Below are positions 1 to 7,435 of a stretch of 18,569 nt of DNA, one piece after another. Below the pieces are notes generated by a model. It had not been told where the DNA came from. It did no database searches and saw nothing but the letters and a program-made list of their open reading frames with translations. Positions within the stretch are counted from its first letter, which is position 1, and each line of letters opens with the position of its first letter. The stretch comes from an uncultured Succinatimonas sp. (GTDB taxonomy: Bacteria; Pseudomonadota; Gammaproteobacteria; Enterobacterales; Succinivibrionaceae), in NCBI GenBank assembly GCA_937896115.1, contig CALBLB010000384.1, forward strand, positions 1-18,569. Reading direction: 5' to 3'. Made by a program: the position numbers and the translations under genes.

Positions 1-100
1 CCACGGCAGGAGTATTTTTAAGCGCAACAAAAAGCTCCGTGAGCTCTTTTTGAGCTCCCAGGGCTTTTCCGCTTAATTTGACTACTGCTACATCTTTCAT
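1..100 (-). CDS. argB: Acetylglutamate kinase, N-terminal fragment (runs off the window)
   Basis: Only the first 33 codons are in the window; the rest lies beyond base 1. The visible peptide starts MKDVAVVKLSGKAL, which matches the beta-strand and K-L-(S/G)-G nucleotide-binding start of amino-acid kinases such as ArgB. ArgB phosphorylates N-acetyl-L-glutamate in cytoplasmic arginine synthesis. The ATG at 98-100 follows the argC stop by 10 bases, so the two are almost certainly co-transcribed and act in consecutive steps. The usual glycine in the KLGG motif is serine here. A purine-rich AGGA lies about 20 bases upstream, too far for a standard Shine-Dalgarno, so translation may be coupled to argC. 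Identity rests on the short N-terminus plus the argC neighbour. Confidence 0.8.
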   Translation of the reverse strand, partial: MKDVAVVKLSGKALGAQKELTELFVALKNTPAV

Positions 101-110
101 AAGAACTATG

Positions 111-1109
111 CTACACAAGTCCTGCCGTTTCGTCAAAGCCGCAATGCAAATTAAGCACTTGCACTGCCTGAGATGCAGCACCTTTTAACAGATTATCGAT
201 TGCCGACACCACAACTATATAACCGTCTGAAGAAACCTTAAAGCCTAAATCGCAAAAAGGCGTCATCTGCACATCGGCAAGCTGCGGCAAAGTATGCTTA
301 AACCTCACCAAAGGTTTATGAGCATAAGCATACTCATAGACTTTGTTTACTTCAGCTTCCCCGATCCCGGAGTTTAATTTTGCCGTTACGGTAGCAAGAA
401 TTCCGCGCTTAAACGGTCCTAAATGCGGGGTAAAGATCACCTCACATCCTAAATGCTCGGCTATTTCAGGCTGATGACGGTGGGTAAACACCCCGTAAGC
501 TGCAAGACTTACTTCACAAAATGAACTTGAAAGTTTGGCCTTGCGCCCTGCTCCTGAAACTCCGCTTACAGCATCGATGACGGGACGATAAGTTAAATCA
601 AGAAGCTCGGCATTGATAAGAGGTTTTAAGGCAAGCTGAGAGGCCGTAGGATAGCACCCCGGCAGGGAAATCATTTTCTTTGAGCGCAACTCTTCAGCGG
701 AAATAAATTCCGGCAAAGCATAAATGCTGTCTTTTAACAAATCAGCATGCTCATGTGCAAAGCCGTAAGCTTTTTCAAAAACTTTAAGATCACTTAAGCG
801 AAAGGCACCGGAAAGATCCAAAACCGTTTTACCGTCTTTTATAAGCTTAGGTGCCAGATCGTGACTTACGCGATGATCTGTTGCTAAAAAGAAAACGTCG
901 GCACGAGAGGATAAAGAGTCTGAAACCGGCTCTAAAACAGAGTCACATATCCCGTTAAGAGAGCCGTAGAGATCGGACATCTTTTTACCAAGATCTGCAC
1001 TGTTTGGGGAAACGAAAGTTCCTCCAAGCGAAAGCTTGGGATGCCTTGCTATGATCCTGCACAACTCCGCTCCAGCATATCCGCTGGCTCCGACAACGGC
1101 AACCTTCAT
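111..1109 (-). CDS. argC: N-acetyl-gamma-glutamyl-phosphate reductase
   Basis: ArgC reduces N-acetyl-glutamyl phosphate with NADPH to N-acetylglutamate semialdehyde, the third step of arginine biosynthesis in the cytoplasm. The 332-residue product has the N-terminal Rossmann motif GASGYAGAE (residues 7-15). The catalytic cysteine is in PGCYPTA (Cys152). The substrate-domain stretch HRHQPEI begins at His210. Length fits the family. The ATG at 1107-1109 has a GGAG about 9 bases upstream. argB follows after 10 bases, giving the common argC-argB order. mepA ends 105 bases upstream on the same strand, so argC may have its own promoter; I could not pick one with confidence, and no clear ArgR operator is visible. 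No damage is seen in the reading frame. Confidence 0.95.
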   Translation of the reverse strand: MKVAVVGASGYAGAELCRIIARHPKLSLGGTFVSPNSADLGKKMSDLYGSLNGICDSVLEPVSDSLSSRADVFFLATDHRVSHDLAPKLIKDGKTVLDLSGAFRLSDLKVFEKAYGFAHEHADLLKDSIYALPEFISAEELRSKKMISLPGCYPTASQLALKPLINAELLDLTYRPVIDAVSGVSGAGRKAKLSSSFCEVSLAAYGVFTHRHQPEIAEHLGCEVIFTPHLGPFKRGILATVTAKLNSGIGEAEVNKVYEYAYAHKPLVRFKHTLPQLADVQMTPFCDLGFKVSSDGYIVVVSAIDNLLKGAASQAVQVLNLHCGFDETAGLV

Positions 1110-1200
1110 TTTTATGACTCCGGATCTTTTAAATTAACTTGCAGAATATTAACACGGGCAAAAAAGATTGCCTCTTCTGCTGTGGTTTTCTTTTTTTTGC

Positions 1201-1243
1201 ACAAAAAAGCGGCATCAATGTCCGGCAAGCACTGCCTGACATT
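1201..1243 (-). terminator. Candidate intrinsic terminator overlapping the mepA 3' end
   Basis: In the minus-strand transcript the last codons of mepA form an imperfect hairpin at 1217-1243: AATGTC pairs with GACATT and GGCA with TGCC, separated by one A-G mismatch. A run of six T follows at 1203-1208. The T run starts eight bases after the stem, further than ideal, so termination may be partial. If it works, it separates mepA from argC. Confidence 0.4.
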
Positions 1244-2042
1244 GCACGGGCAATTCTTTTTTCGCAGGTTTCGGTTTATTTGACGATGCACCGGGTTTGG
1301 GCGGTTCAAACCAACTTTGCAGTTCGGCACCGCAACCGTCCCCGGGAGGAACCGCCGCCTGATGTATGCACCACGGGCTGTCAACGGGACATCCCAAACG
1401 CACGTGCATATGCGCACGGTGCCCGAACCAAGGACGAAGCCGACGTAAAGCCTGTTGGATACGTTCATCATGTTGCGCTTTGACGGACAAAAGATCGCAC
1501 ATGCGCTTTTTGATCCCTGGTGCTACAAAGATGCGTTCCACTCTGGGATCAGATGCGGCTAGCAAAATGAGTTTGGCTCTTGCCGTATCGAAAAAATGCG
1601 TAGGACGTCCTTTGGCATCAACCAAGGGCAGATCTCTTGGATTTGCCAGCTCACTTTGGTTGCGACGGGGAGAAGCAAAATCAAAAGACACGTCCGCATC
1701 GAGGCCTATCTGATGACTGCCGTGAGCAGACTTTCTGCCAAAAGTTCCGCCGTAATGCTTGGACAGATCTCCTATAAGCAAAGGAGGCAATCCTGAGGAC
1801 ACGGCTTTTTTTGCCAAATCATTGATAAATTTTATAAGCTCAGGATGAGCGTAGGCACGTCCCGGCGCATAACGCAGCACCTGCAAATAAGGACTTTCCT
1901 CAAGCGAAGATGCTCCTCTTATGCAGCCGTTGTTGTAAGTACCGAAGATCTCGGCAGCGCTTGCCATATTGGAAACAGAGGCTGTGAGAGCGGTTACCAA
2001 GATCGCCACACCTGCAATAGTTAATTTTTTTAATTTACGCAT
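1215..2042 (-). CDS. mepA: Penicillin-insensitive murein DD-endopeptidase (peptidase M74)
   Basis: MepA is a periplasmic zinc (LAS-type) metallopeptidase that cuts D-Ala-mDAP cross-links in peptidoglycan. The 275-residue protein is close to the usual length (about 274 in E. coli). A signal peptide covers roughly residues 1-29, with a charged start MRKLKK, a hydrophobic core and an ASA-A cleavage pattern. The first metal/active-site motif is HGSHQIGLDAD (His107, His110, Asp115, Asp117). The second is GHRAHMH (His208, His211, His213). Six cysteines in the mature part (40, 182, 218, 225, 237, 268) could form the disulfides expected of a periplasmic enzyme. The ATG lies 4 bases after the upstream 558-codon gene with only a weak GAAG in front, pointing to translational coupling. 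The proline/lysine-rich tail (about 247-264) is a linker-like extension. Confidence 0.95.
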   Translation of the reverse strand: MRKLKKLTIAGVAILVTALTASVSNMASAAEIFGTYNNGCIRGASSLEESPYLQVLRYAPGRAYAHPELIKFINDLAKKAVSSGLPPLLIGDLSKHYGGTFGRKSAHGSHQIGLDADVSFDFASPRRNQSELANPRDLPLVDAKGRPTHFFDTARAKLILLAASDPRVERIFVAPGIKKRMCDLLSVKAQHDERIQQALRRLRPWFGHRAHMHVRLGCPVDSPWCIHQAAVPPGDGCGAELQSWFEPPKPGASSNKPKPAKKELPVQCQAVLAGH

Positions 2043-2046
2043 CTTA

Positions 2047-3723
2047 TTACTTCAAACGCAGCATGCGTTTGAAAAAAGGGATCTGTGAACGAGAGGTGAC
2101 CTCAATTTCTACCGACACTCCCATGAAAGCAAAACGATCACGAAAATCCCGGCCGTCGTCCTCATTGATACGGGTAATTATCTGCACAAAATGCTCGCGC
2201 AAGGCTTTGATATACCCGGCACTTTCCTGAAGGATAAGCTCGGATACCAAAGCTCTTACCTGTTTTACCCGCGCGCTTTCATTGATACGCGGTGCCCTGA
2301 TCACATCCTTCCAGGCAACTCCGGTGACGCATTGCACGTAATTACGTGTTTGTGTCCCCGTCCAAAAACAGGAAAAAGGATCTTTTACTTCCTTCATAAA
2401 AGCATTAATGTGGCGATTTACCCCTTCAACACACTGATTGCGCTCCTCACCCCGTCCTGAAATGAGATAACGCCTAAACAGGATCTGTTTGCCGTTTTCG
2501 GCCGCCACCTCAAAGAAATAGCGTACTGCAGAAGAGGCAGGCTCCTGCTTTAAGTAGTAGCGCAAATTGGTACGGCTTTGACGTTGCTCTTGCAACAAGG
2601 CATCAAAATCATACTGTTCATAGCTTTTTTCAGCACGTTTTTTTAGCAAATTGACCAATACCGAACGTATGAGCCACTGCTTTTGTTTTGAGGAGAGAAA
2701 ATCCTGAAGATGAGTGGTAAGAAAACCAGAAAAATCTTCTTTAACAGAATCGCTAAGTTTAGGAGACATTCCTCCTGCCGAAGCGATTTCCGATGCATAC
2801 TCGTTCTTGTGAGCAAATACCGAATAGTAAACTAAGATCCACAGTTGCATGCGCAAATCAAAGAGGCGGTTGAAAACATAACTTACCACTTCCCTGCCGT
2901 CGGGGATCGAATCTGGCGACATCGCCCCGTCCACGTCGCGGCGATATTCCCAGTCATTTACGTATTTACAGGTTCGGTGCCAATCTATGTAATCCTGCGC
3001 AGGACGTGAGAAAAAGTCTTCAAGCTCCTGTCTTGTAAACGAAGAGAGATCGGCATGTTCTCCTTCAAACCACACCTCTGGAGCCTCGGCTACCGGCCAC
3101 AAACCGTTTAAAGGCTGGGTAGCAGCCAACACTGCCTCAATACGCTCAGGATGCATCCTCAAAAAACGCAGCGCCGACCATAAGGCGGCAGTGGCATAAA
3201 GCTCAAGAATAAGCGGAGTGTAATGCTTTGAAGCTTGAGATATGGGCAAAACCTTAGGAAAATGAAGACATTCCAGCATTTCATCGAGAGTTGCGGCCGC
3301 CCTTACGTTTTCATCCTTACAATTGATGAACAGCTGTTGCCACATGACGCTGAGATCTTCAACCGACGCACAGTCTGCTACCAATTCGCGCACCAAAGGC
3401 TTGTTGGCATCGAAGATCACACAGTCAAGCCCTTTTAAATAGTTTTCGCGCAACAGATCCTGCTCGGAAGGATAATCTTGGAACTTGGCTCTCAACATCT
3501 TGGTGTCGATACCGTGCTCATTGACTATACCCCAGCGCATCCTGCTTGGAACTCTCGGAGTAACGAAAGTGTGAATACGAATATGCGGAAGTTCATCTGA
3601 TGCGGTAGGACCGTCGCGCTGGGGCAGAACTTTCCACTCCAGCACCGCAAACTCGACGGTCTGACCTTCTTCACCTTCGTTGGGGCTGAATACCCCGGCT
3701 ATACATAACTGACGGGCGGTCAT
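2047..3723 (-). CDS. Uncharacterised 558-residue protein, possible degenerate DnaQ-like exonuclease fold at the N-terminus
   Basis: I do not recognise this gene as a named family. The start is taken at the ATG 3721-3723 because AAGGA sits 6 bases upstream and overlaps the TAA stop of dolP; an upstream in-frame TTG at 3738 would lack this site. There is no signal peptide or membrane helix, so it is probably cytoplasmic. Residues about 24-110 have the rhythm of a DEDD (DnaQ/RNase T) exonuclease domain. There is a strand (VEFAVLEW), a TFVTPRVP strand, then a HGI-(x)3-ML segment at about His70, then a strand ending DCVIFDANKPLV. A later KHYTPLILELYATA (from about residue 166) recalls the third exonuclease motif. 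The expected acidic residues are mostly replaced, so it may be catalytically dead. The remaining 380 residues are charged and mostly helical with no motif I can name. It lies 8 bases after dolP and 4 before mepA, so co-expression with envelope genes is likely. Confidence 0.8.
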   Translation of the reverse strand: MTARQLCIAGVFSPNEGEEGQTVEFAVLEWKVLPQRDGPTASDELPHIRIHTFVTPRVPSRMRWGIVNEHGIDTKMLRAKFQDYPSEQDLLRENYLKGLDCVIFDANKPLVRELVADCASVEDLSVMWQQLFINCKDENVRAAATLDEMLECLHFPKVLPISQASKHYTPLILELYATAALWSALRFLRMHPERIEAVLAATQPLNGLWPVAEAPEVWFEGEHADLSSFTRQELEDFFSRPAQDYIDWHRTCKYVNDWEYRRDVDGAMSPDSIPDGREVVSYVFNRLFDLRMQLWILVYYSVFAHKNEYASEIASAGGMSPKLSDSVKEDFSGFLTTHLQDFLSSKQKQWLIRSVLVNLLKKRAEKSYEQYDFDALLQEQRQSRTNLRYYLKQEPASSAVRYFFEVAAENGKQILFRRYLISGRGEERNQCVEGVNRHINAFMKEVKDPFSCFWTGTQTRNYVQCVTGVAWKDVIRAPRINESARVKQVRALVSELILQESAGYIKALREHFVQIITRINEDDGRDFRDRFAFMGVSVEIEVTSRSQIPFFKRMLRLK

Positions 3724-3731
3724 GTCATTCC

Positions 3732-4496
3732 TTACCAATTAGCAGGCTTGGCAGGAGTCAAAAGTTCATCGTCTCCTACTATGGTGGCCCCGCCGTTATC
3801 AGCAGTACTCTGCGATTCAGCTGCCATTGATGACGAACGGTTTACCGTACTTGCCTGCTTTCTTTGCTCCGCGGCAGGATCCGGGTTCTGAGCACTGTCC
3901 ATATAATCAAAAATGGTCACAATCTTGCGTATACCGGAAACATTCTTCTTAATTTGATTAACGGCACGCGAAGCTTCGTCTCGTGTCACATAGCCCATAA
4001 GGTAGACAACCTTATCTTCGGTAAAGACCTTGAAACGTCCTGAGCTTATATTTTTACCAAAGAGCAACTGACTCTTTACTTTGGACGTGATCCAAGCGTC
4101 GTTACTTATAGCCGAGCTTGAAATGGGATCCCTATTTTCAACATAGTTGTAGACGTGACGCACGTATTCGACATGTTTTATCTGCTCAAGACAGGAGTTG
4201 AAATAGCTCTGGTTCTTAGTCTGACCTGCCAAAAGCACGTTGCCGTTTACCGCCACTACGGCTACGTTGAATACTTTTTCATCGGAGTCGCTGCGATGAT
4301 CGCTTAAGATATGTTTGCAATCCTGCTCTATCTGCTCATCGTACATCTGAATGTCGACAGTACGACTGTCAGAGCCTACCACCGCACCGGCTCCTGCAGC
4401 AGCGCCGCCTACCAAGGCAGCCACACATCCGTTAAGCAACAACGCAGAGGACACTGCACCTGCAGCCAAAGCTATCTTAAATTTGGTAATTTTCAT
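3732..4496 (-). CDS. dolP: Outer-membrane lipoprotein with two BON domains, DolP (YraP) type
   Basis: DolP is a lipoprotein of the inner face of the outer membrane that binds anionic phospholipid and supports envelope integrity. The start ATG at 4494-4496 follows a GAGGGAG ribosome-binding site; a longer upstream reading frame lacks one. The 254-residue product has a lipoprotein signal with lipobox LNGC (Cys24) and a glycine/alanine-rich segment after it. A first BON domain spans about 54-121 (NGNVLLAGQ) and a second about 132-199 (SNDAWITSKVKSQLL, then VYLMGYVT). These stretches closely echo E. coli DolP. Unlike the 191-residue E. coli protein, it carries about 55 extra polar residues after the second BON domain, rich in S, A, Q and D. 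It heads a tight cluster with the 558-residue gene and mepA. Confidence 0.9.
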   Translation of the reverse strand: MKITKFKIALAAGAVSSALLLNGCVAALVGGAAAGAGAVVGSDSRTVDIQMYDEQIEQDCKHILSDHRSDSDEKVFNVAVVAVNGNVLLAGQTKNQSYFNSCLEQIKHVEYVRHVYNYVENRDPISSSAISNDAWITSKVKSQLLFGKNISSGRFKVFTEDKVVYLMGYVTRDEASRAVNQIKKNVSGIRKIVTIFDYMDSAQNPDPAAEQRKQASTVNRSSSMAAESQSTADNGGATIVGDDELLTPAKPANW

Positions 4497-4521
4497 AAAA
4501 GCTCCCTCATAAAGCCTGCAC

Positions 4522-4550
4522 TTTACAGCCACCTTGATAGATCTTGTCAA
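4522..4550 (-). promoter_or_regulatory. Sigma-70 promoter for dolP
   Basis: On the minus strand a perfect -35 TTGACA (4545-4550) is followed after 17 bases by TGTAAA (4522-4527, four of six -10 bases). The predicted start of transcription is near 4514, giving an untranslated leader of about 18 bases that contains the GAGGGAG ribosome-binding site. It would serve dolP, the 558-codon gene and mepA. Confidence 0.65.
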
Positions 4551-4689
4551 ATTGAGTGCAATTTTACCAACTTCATGCACGCAAATTTTTCTTTTGACAT
4601 TGTACACAAGTGCAGAGCTTTAAGAGCTTAAAATTACCTCTTGCAAGGTTTTAACTTACAAAATCAGTCATACTTTGCGTATTTCTGCA

Positions 4690-6333
4690 TCAGTTTCCCA
4701 AATTAAAGAATTTAAGTTCTTGCTGTACGCTGTCCATACCGGCATCTATTTCCTCCAAAGCTTTCATCGCATTGTCAGTACCGCCTGAAATATCTTTGGT
4801 GATGGTAGTTACCCCCTGCATATTTGACGAGATCTCGGAGGTTGCGGTAGTTTGTTGCTCCGCGGCCGTGGCAATTTGCGTGATCTGCGTATGCACTTGT
4901 TTTACATGATCGATGATGCCTTGCAGCACATCCTGTACTGCCGTACCCTTTTGGGCCAAATCATCCATATTTTTAACGCTTTCCTGCATGGAGGCATCGG
5001 CGCTGTCGGCATACTGCTGAACCTGTTCTACCATCTTGGTGATTTCATGGGCAGAAACGGATGAACGTTTGGCCAGTGCACGAACCTCATCGGCCACTAC
5101 GGCAAAGCCTTTTCCGGCTTCACCGGCACGCGCGGCCTCGATGGCTGCATTTAATGCCAAAAGATTGGTTTGCTCGGATATGTCCTCTATGGTTTCGACT
5201 ATGGAGCTTATCTTTTCTGACTGTTGTTTAAGCGCGCGAATATGCTCAGAATCGTGTTCGGTTTTATCCTTTTGACGCAGGATCCCGGATATGGTCGTCT
5301 CAATCTGGGCTACACCGTGATCGGTAATATTGTTGGATTCGCTGGCAGTTGCGGCAGCTCCTTCACAGTTTTTGGCTATATCGGAAGTAGTGGATACCAT
5401 TTCATCAGAAGCTGCCGACACGGTAACGCTGCGGTTTTCCGCTTCAGATACTCTTTCATGAATTGAAGAGGTGATGTGCTGCAGTTCATCTATATCTTTA
5501 TGCGTGGCAGAGGCTGCCGTCAAAACCATATTCAGAGCCTGAACCAAGGCATCGCGCATTTTGAGCAAATATCTGTCGGTCTCTGCAAACTCATCGCTTC
5601 CGTCGGCGCTGATTTCAAAAGTAAGATCTCCGCCGGCAGCTTGTTCCAAGGCTTTGCGCAACTTATAAAGACGACTGGTGATATAGCCTGAAATTACAAA
5701 TCCCATGATCATGGCGATCACGATCCCGGCAACGGTGATCCCCACTGCCACATACATGTCGGTTTTATCGGCATTTACCAAGGACAGATGTTTGATCCTT
5801 GCATCCACCGCCTCATTTAGGTGTGCCACATTTTTTGACAAAAGATCAAAAAGCGGCAATTCCGTAGCAATGAAATCGCGCATGGCAACATCAAGATGAT
5901 CGGCATTTAACGAAGGTCGGATGCGATTATTGAAAAAAGCGATGTAATTTGAGACGTTCTGGCGCAGTGACTTTACCTCATTTTGATAATTATCATCAGC
6001 AACTGCTGATCCTATTTGTTTATCGTTAAAAGCTTCCGCCTGTTCTTCAAGTTCTTTTAGATGCTGGTCTATCTTGTCAAAAAAAGCTCTTTTGTCGCTG
6101 TTGCCGCCGTTTAAATATGCAAGAGTTTCACCTGCCGATCCTGAAATAAGATCTTGCAACTTACGCAGATCCGCCGAAGCGTCGTCGGAAATTGAAACGA
6201 TCTCGTTTGAAGTTTCCATACCGCTTATGGTCTGTCTTACCGAAACCAAAGCCACTACTGCAGTAAGTAACACCACAAAAGAGAAGCCGCCCAAAAGTTT
6301 TACTCGTGTGCTGAGATGTTCCAAAAGACTCAT
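4690..6333 (-). CDS. Methyl-accepting chemotaxis protein
   Basis: This is a transmembrane chemoreceptor that would control the histidine kinase CheA through CheW. The 547-residue protein has TM1 at about 13-31 and a helical periplasmic sensor of about 160 residues, like four-helix-bundle (4HB_MCP) domains. TM2 is at about 194-217 and is followed by a HAMP domain at about 218-270. The signalling domain has the conserved hairpin tip EDISEQTNLLALNAAIEAAR (from residue 383), running on into AGEAGKGFAVVADEVR. It ends in NLGN and has no C-terminal NWETF-type pentapeptide for CheR/CheB docking. AGAGG-like AGAGG lies 8 bases before the ATG. The ligand cannot be told from sequence. No other chemotaxis gene is in the window and the flanking genes are unrelated, so it is probably a stand-alone receptor gene. 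Confidence 0.93.
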   Translation of the reverse strand: MSLLEHLSTRVKLLGGFSFVVLLTAVVALVSVRQTISGMETSNEIVSISDDASADLRKLQDLISGSAGETLAYLNGGNSDKRAFFDKIDQHLKELEEQAEAFNDKQIGSAVADDNYQNEVKSLRQNVSNYIAFFNNRIRPSLNADHLDVAMRDFIATELPLFDLLSKNVAHLNEAVDARIKHLSLVNADKTDMYVAVGITVAGIVIAMIMGFVISGYITSRLYKLRKALEQAAGGDLTFEISADGSDEFAETDRYLLKMRDALVQALNMVLTAASATHKDIDELQHITSSIHERVSEAENRSVTVSAASDEMVSTTSDIAKNCEGAAATASESNNITDHGVAQIETTISGILRQKDKTEHDSEHIRALKQQSEKISSIVETIEDISEQTNLLALNAAIEAARAGEAGKGFAVVADEVRALAKRSSVSAHEITKMVEQVQQYADSADASMQESVKNMDDLAQKGTAVQDVLQGIIDHVKQVHTQITQIATAAEQQTTATSEISSNMQGVTTITKDISGGTDNAMKALEEIDAGMDSVQQELKFFNLGN

Positions 6334-6370
6334 GTTATGCCTCTTAAATATCAGTACATTAAAAAAAATA

Positions 6371-6386
6371 TGTGTGCAATTTCACA
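6371..6386. promoter_or_regulatory. CRP-like palindrome between the chemoreceptor and phosphatase genes
   Basis: TGTGTGCAATTTCACA fits the CRP pattern TGTGA-N6-TCACA at nine of ten defined positions. It lies about 40 bases upstream of the chemoreceptor start codon and about 160 upstream of the phosphatase start, so it could influence either divergent gene. The flanking DNA is very A/T-rich and contains no convincing -35/-10 pair, so this is only a candidate. Confidence 0.35.
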
Positions 6387-6542
6387 TCTTGAAGTTTTTT
6401 TTATTGCAAAATACCTTGTTTTGTAAAACAAATGAAGATTATTCTAATTTTGTTAAATCTAGAACCTAATTTGGTGCATTTAACTGTTTTTGCACTAAAA
6501 AAATACACATTTCGTGCCTTTAGCGCGCATTCGGGAGGGAAA

Positions 6543-7194
6543 ATGGGGATCGCTTTTTTTGACATGGACGGAACCTTGGTAGACGGAGATACCAACGACA
6601 TCAGCCTGCATTTTTACGTACAAAAAGGGATCATTAAAGAAAGTTACCTTGAACCTCTTGCAGAGATGGGACGTAAATTTTTCTTAGGAGAGGTGGATAT
6701 TACGGCCGTTGCCGAATTTGCCTGCAAACCGCTGGTCGGCATGCCAAAAGAAGCAAGGGAAAAACTGCTTGACGAATGTGTAAAAGAGCACATAACCCCG
6801 CATTTTAAACCGGGGGCTTTAAAAACCGTCAAATGGCATAAAGATCACGGAAATATCTGCGTGATCGTCACCTCTACCAACGACTATTTGGTACGTCACG
6901 TAGCCGATGCTTTGGGGATCCCCTATATAATTGCCTCTCCCATGGAGCAGGATAAACGGGATTTTAACCGGCAGACGCAAAGGAGTCATACCTTATCAGC
7001 AGTACAAAGTCATACGCATCAAAGAATTCATGCTGGAACATAAGTTCAGCATAGCCGACTCCTGGGCTTACGGTGACTCTATCAACGATGTACCCATGCT
7101 GTTTGTGGCCAAACGTCGCGTGGCGGTCGATCCCAACCCGACCATGAGAGAGCATCCGCTCTTTAATCAATTAACCGAAGAGCACTGGGTATAA
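6543..7194 (+). pseudogene. HAD-IB family phosphatase (SerB-like), broken by a single-base frameshift
   Basis: A HAD-superfamily phosphatase of about 216 residues is spread over two reading frames. The start ATG at 6543 follows GGGAGGG. Frame one (6543-6950) carries motif I DMDGTLVDGD (Asp7 and Asp9) and motif II VTSTND (about 109-114). It then runs into nonsense and stops at about 7043. The family pattern resumes in the next frame from 6952 with INGILTGRRKG, the motif III lysine in YKVIRIKEF, and motif IV YGDSINDVPML, ending at TAA 7192-7194. Removing one G at 6950/6951 restores an uninterrupted EQINGILTG that fits HAD-IB relatives. No known slippery sequence or stop-codon context for programmed frameshifting is apparent. 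It is therefore either an inactivating mutation or a sequence error. All catalytic motifs are intact, which points to a recent event. The substrate is unknown. Confidence 0.85.
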
Positions 7195-7257
7195 AAAAGA
7201 AAAACCCCTAAGAATTTTTCGTCTTAGGGGCTGAACAATCAAACAAACATAAGGAGT
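7195..7257 (-). ncRNA. Candidate trans-acting small RNA, about 60-65 nt
   Basis: This is a self-contained minus-strand unit lying after the uxaA terminator. A -10 element TATATT (7264-7269), preceded by an extended TG, predicts a start near 7257. The RNA would begin with an unstructured, U-rich 5' segment containing CUCCUUAUGUUUG. It ends in a 9-bp hairpin (CCCCUAAGA with UCUUAGGGG, 7205-7231 region) followed by UUUUU-C-UUUUUU, the usual tail of Hfq-bound small RNAs. There is no sensible reading frame inside (AUG is followed by two codons and UGA). The 5' segment is complementary to the ribosome-binding regions of uxaB (13 nt perfect) and dctP (12 nt with one G-U). That suggests antisense repression of translation. 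Not a family I recognise; expression is unproven. Confidence 0.55.
7196..7231 (-). terminator. Strong intrinsic terminator of the candidate small RNA
   Basis: Read on the minus strand, CCCCTAAGA and TCTTAGGGG form a perfect 9-bp stem with an eight-base loop at 7206-7231. It is followed directly by five T, one C and six T. On the plus strand the stem is followed by CTGAACAA, so it does not act as a terminator for the phosphatase gene. A second terminator already ends uxaA 200 bases earlier, so this one implies a separate transcript. Confidence 0.85.
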
Positions 7258-7300
7258 GTGATCAATATAACACATTTTTTATTTTGTGATCAGGTTAGCA
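7257..7300. promoter_or_regulatory. Promoter region of the candidate small RNA with two CRP-like half-sites
   Basis: On the minus strand TG-T-TATATT forms an extended -10 (7264-7272 region). The -35 position (7287-7292) is TGATCA, a poor match, as is common for activator-dependent or extended -10 promoters. The octamer TGTGATCA occurs twice on the plus strand, at 7257-7264 and 7285-7292, 28 bases apart. The first continues as TGTGATCAATATAACA, close to a full CRP palindrome and overlapping the -10. The second has a good left half only. Activation or repression by CRP is a guess; A/T-rich DNA upstream (7300-7430) could act as an UP element. Confidence 0.4.
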
Positions 7301-7435
7301 AAAATATTTTTTAAATATCGACAAAAAACGGTTTTTGCTTTCGTATTTTGTATTTTTATGGTGCGTATTTTGAGCAAACGGTAAAATTTTTTCGCAAAAA
7401 AGAGCTTTTTAAAGTTTGGAAATACACTCCAAGCA

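Noticed and set aside
1169..1180. 12-base sequence shared with 16867-16878 (GCCTCTTCTGCT)
   Set aside because: Single short repeat without flanking similarity or symmetrical context; likely chance.
1110..1214. ArgR operator upstream of argC
   Set aside because: Only a loose half-site (GAATATT) is visible; no 18-bp palindrome matching the ARG box.
4497..4607. Longer start for dolP
   Set aside because: It would place 37 residues before the lipoprotein signal and overlap the predicted promoter; the ATG at 4496 has a good ribosome-binding site.
4591..4625. Plus-strand TTGACA with a downstream A/T-rich hexamer
   Set aside because: It points into the 3' end of the chemoreceptor gene with no plus-strand gene to serve.
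6334..6440. Flagellar sigma-28 promoter for the chemoreceptor
   Set aside because: TCAAG-like and CTGATAT-like pieces exist but are about 36 bases apart instead of 11-15.
6432..6542. Upstream in-frame extension of the HAD phosphatase
   Set aside because: A strong GGGAGGG site precedes the ATG at 6543 and the motif I Asp sits seven residues from that start, as usual for the family.
6945..6960. Programmed +1 frameshift in the HAD gene
   Set aside because: No stop codon, rare-codon or upstream Shine-Dalgarno context like prfB, and no heptamer slippery site is present at the shift.
7245..7315. Short plus-strand ORF starting GTG after AAGGAG at 7251
   Set aside because: Only one base separates the AAGGAG from the GTG and the frame is about 18 codons of A/T-rich sequence; the AAGGAG is better explained as the complement of the small-RNA seed.
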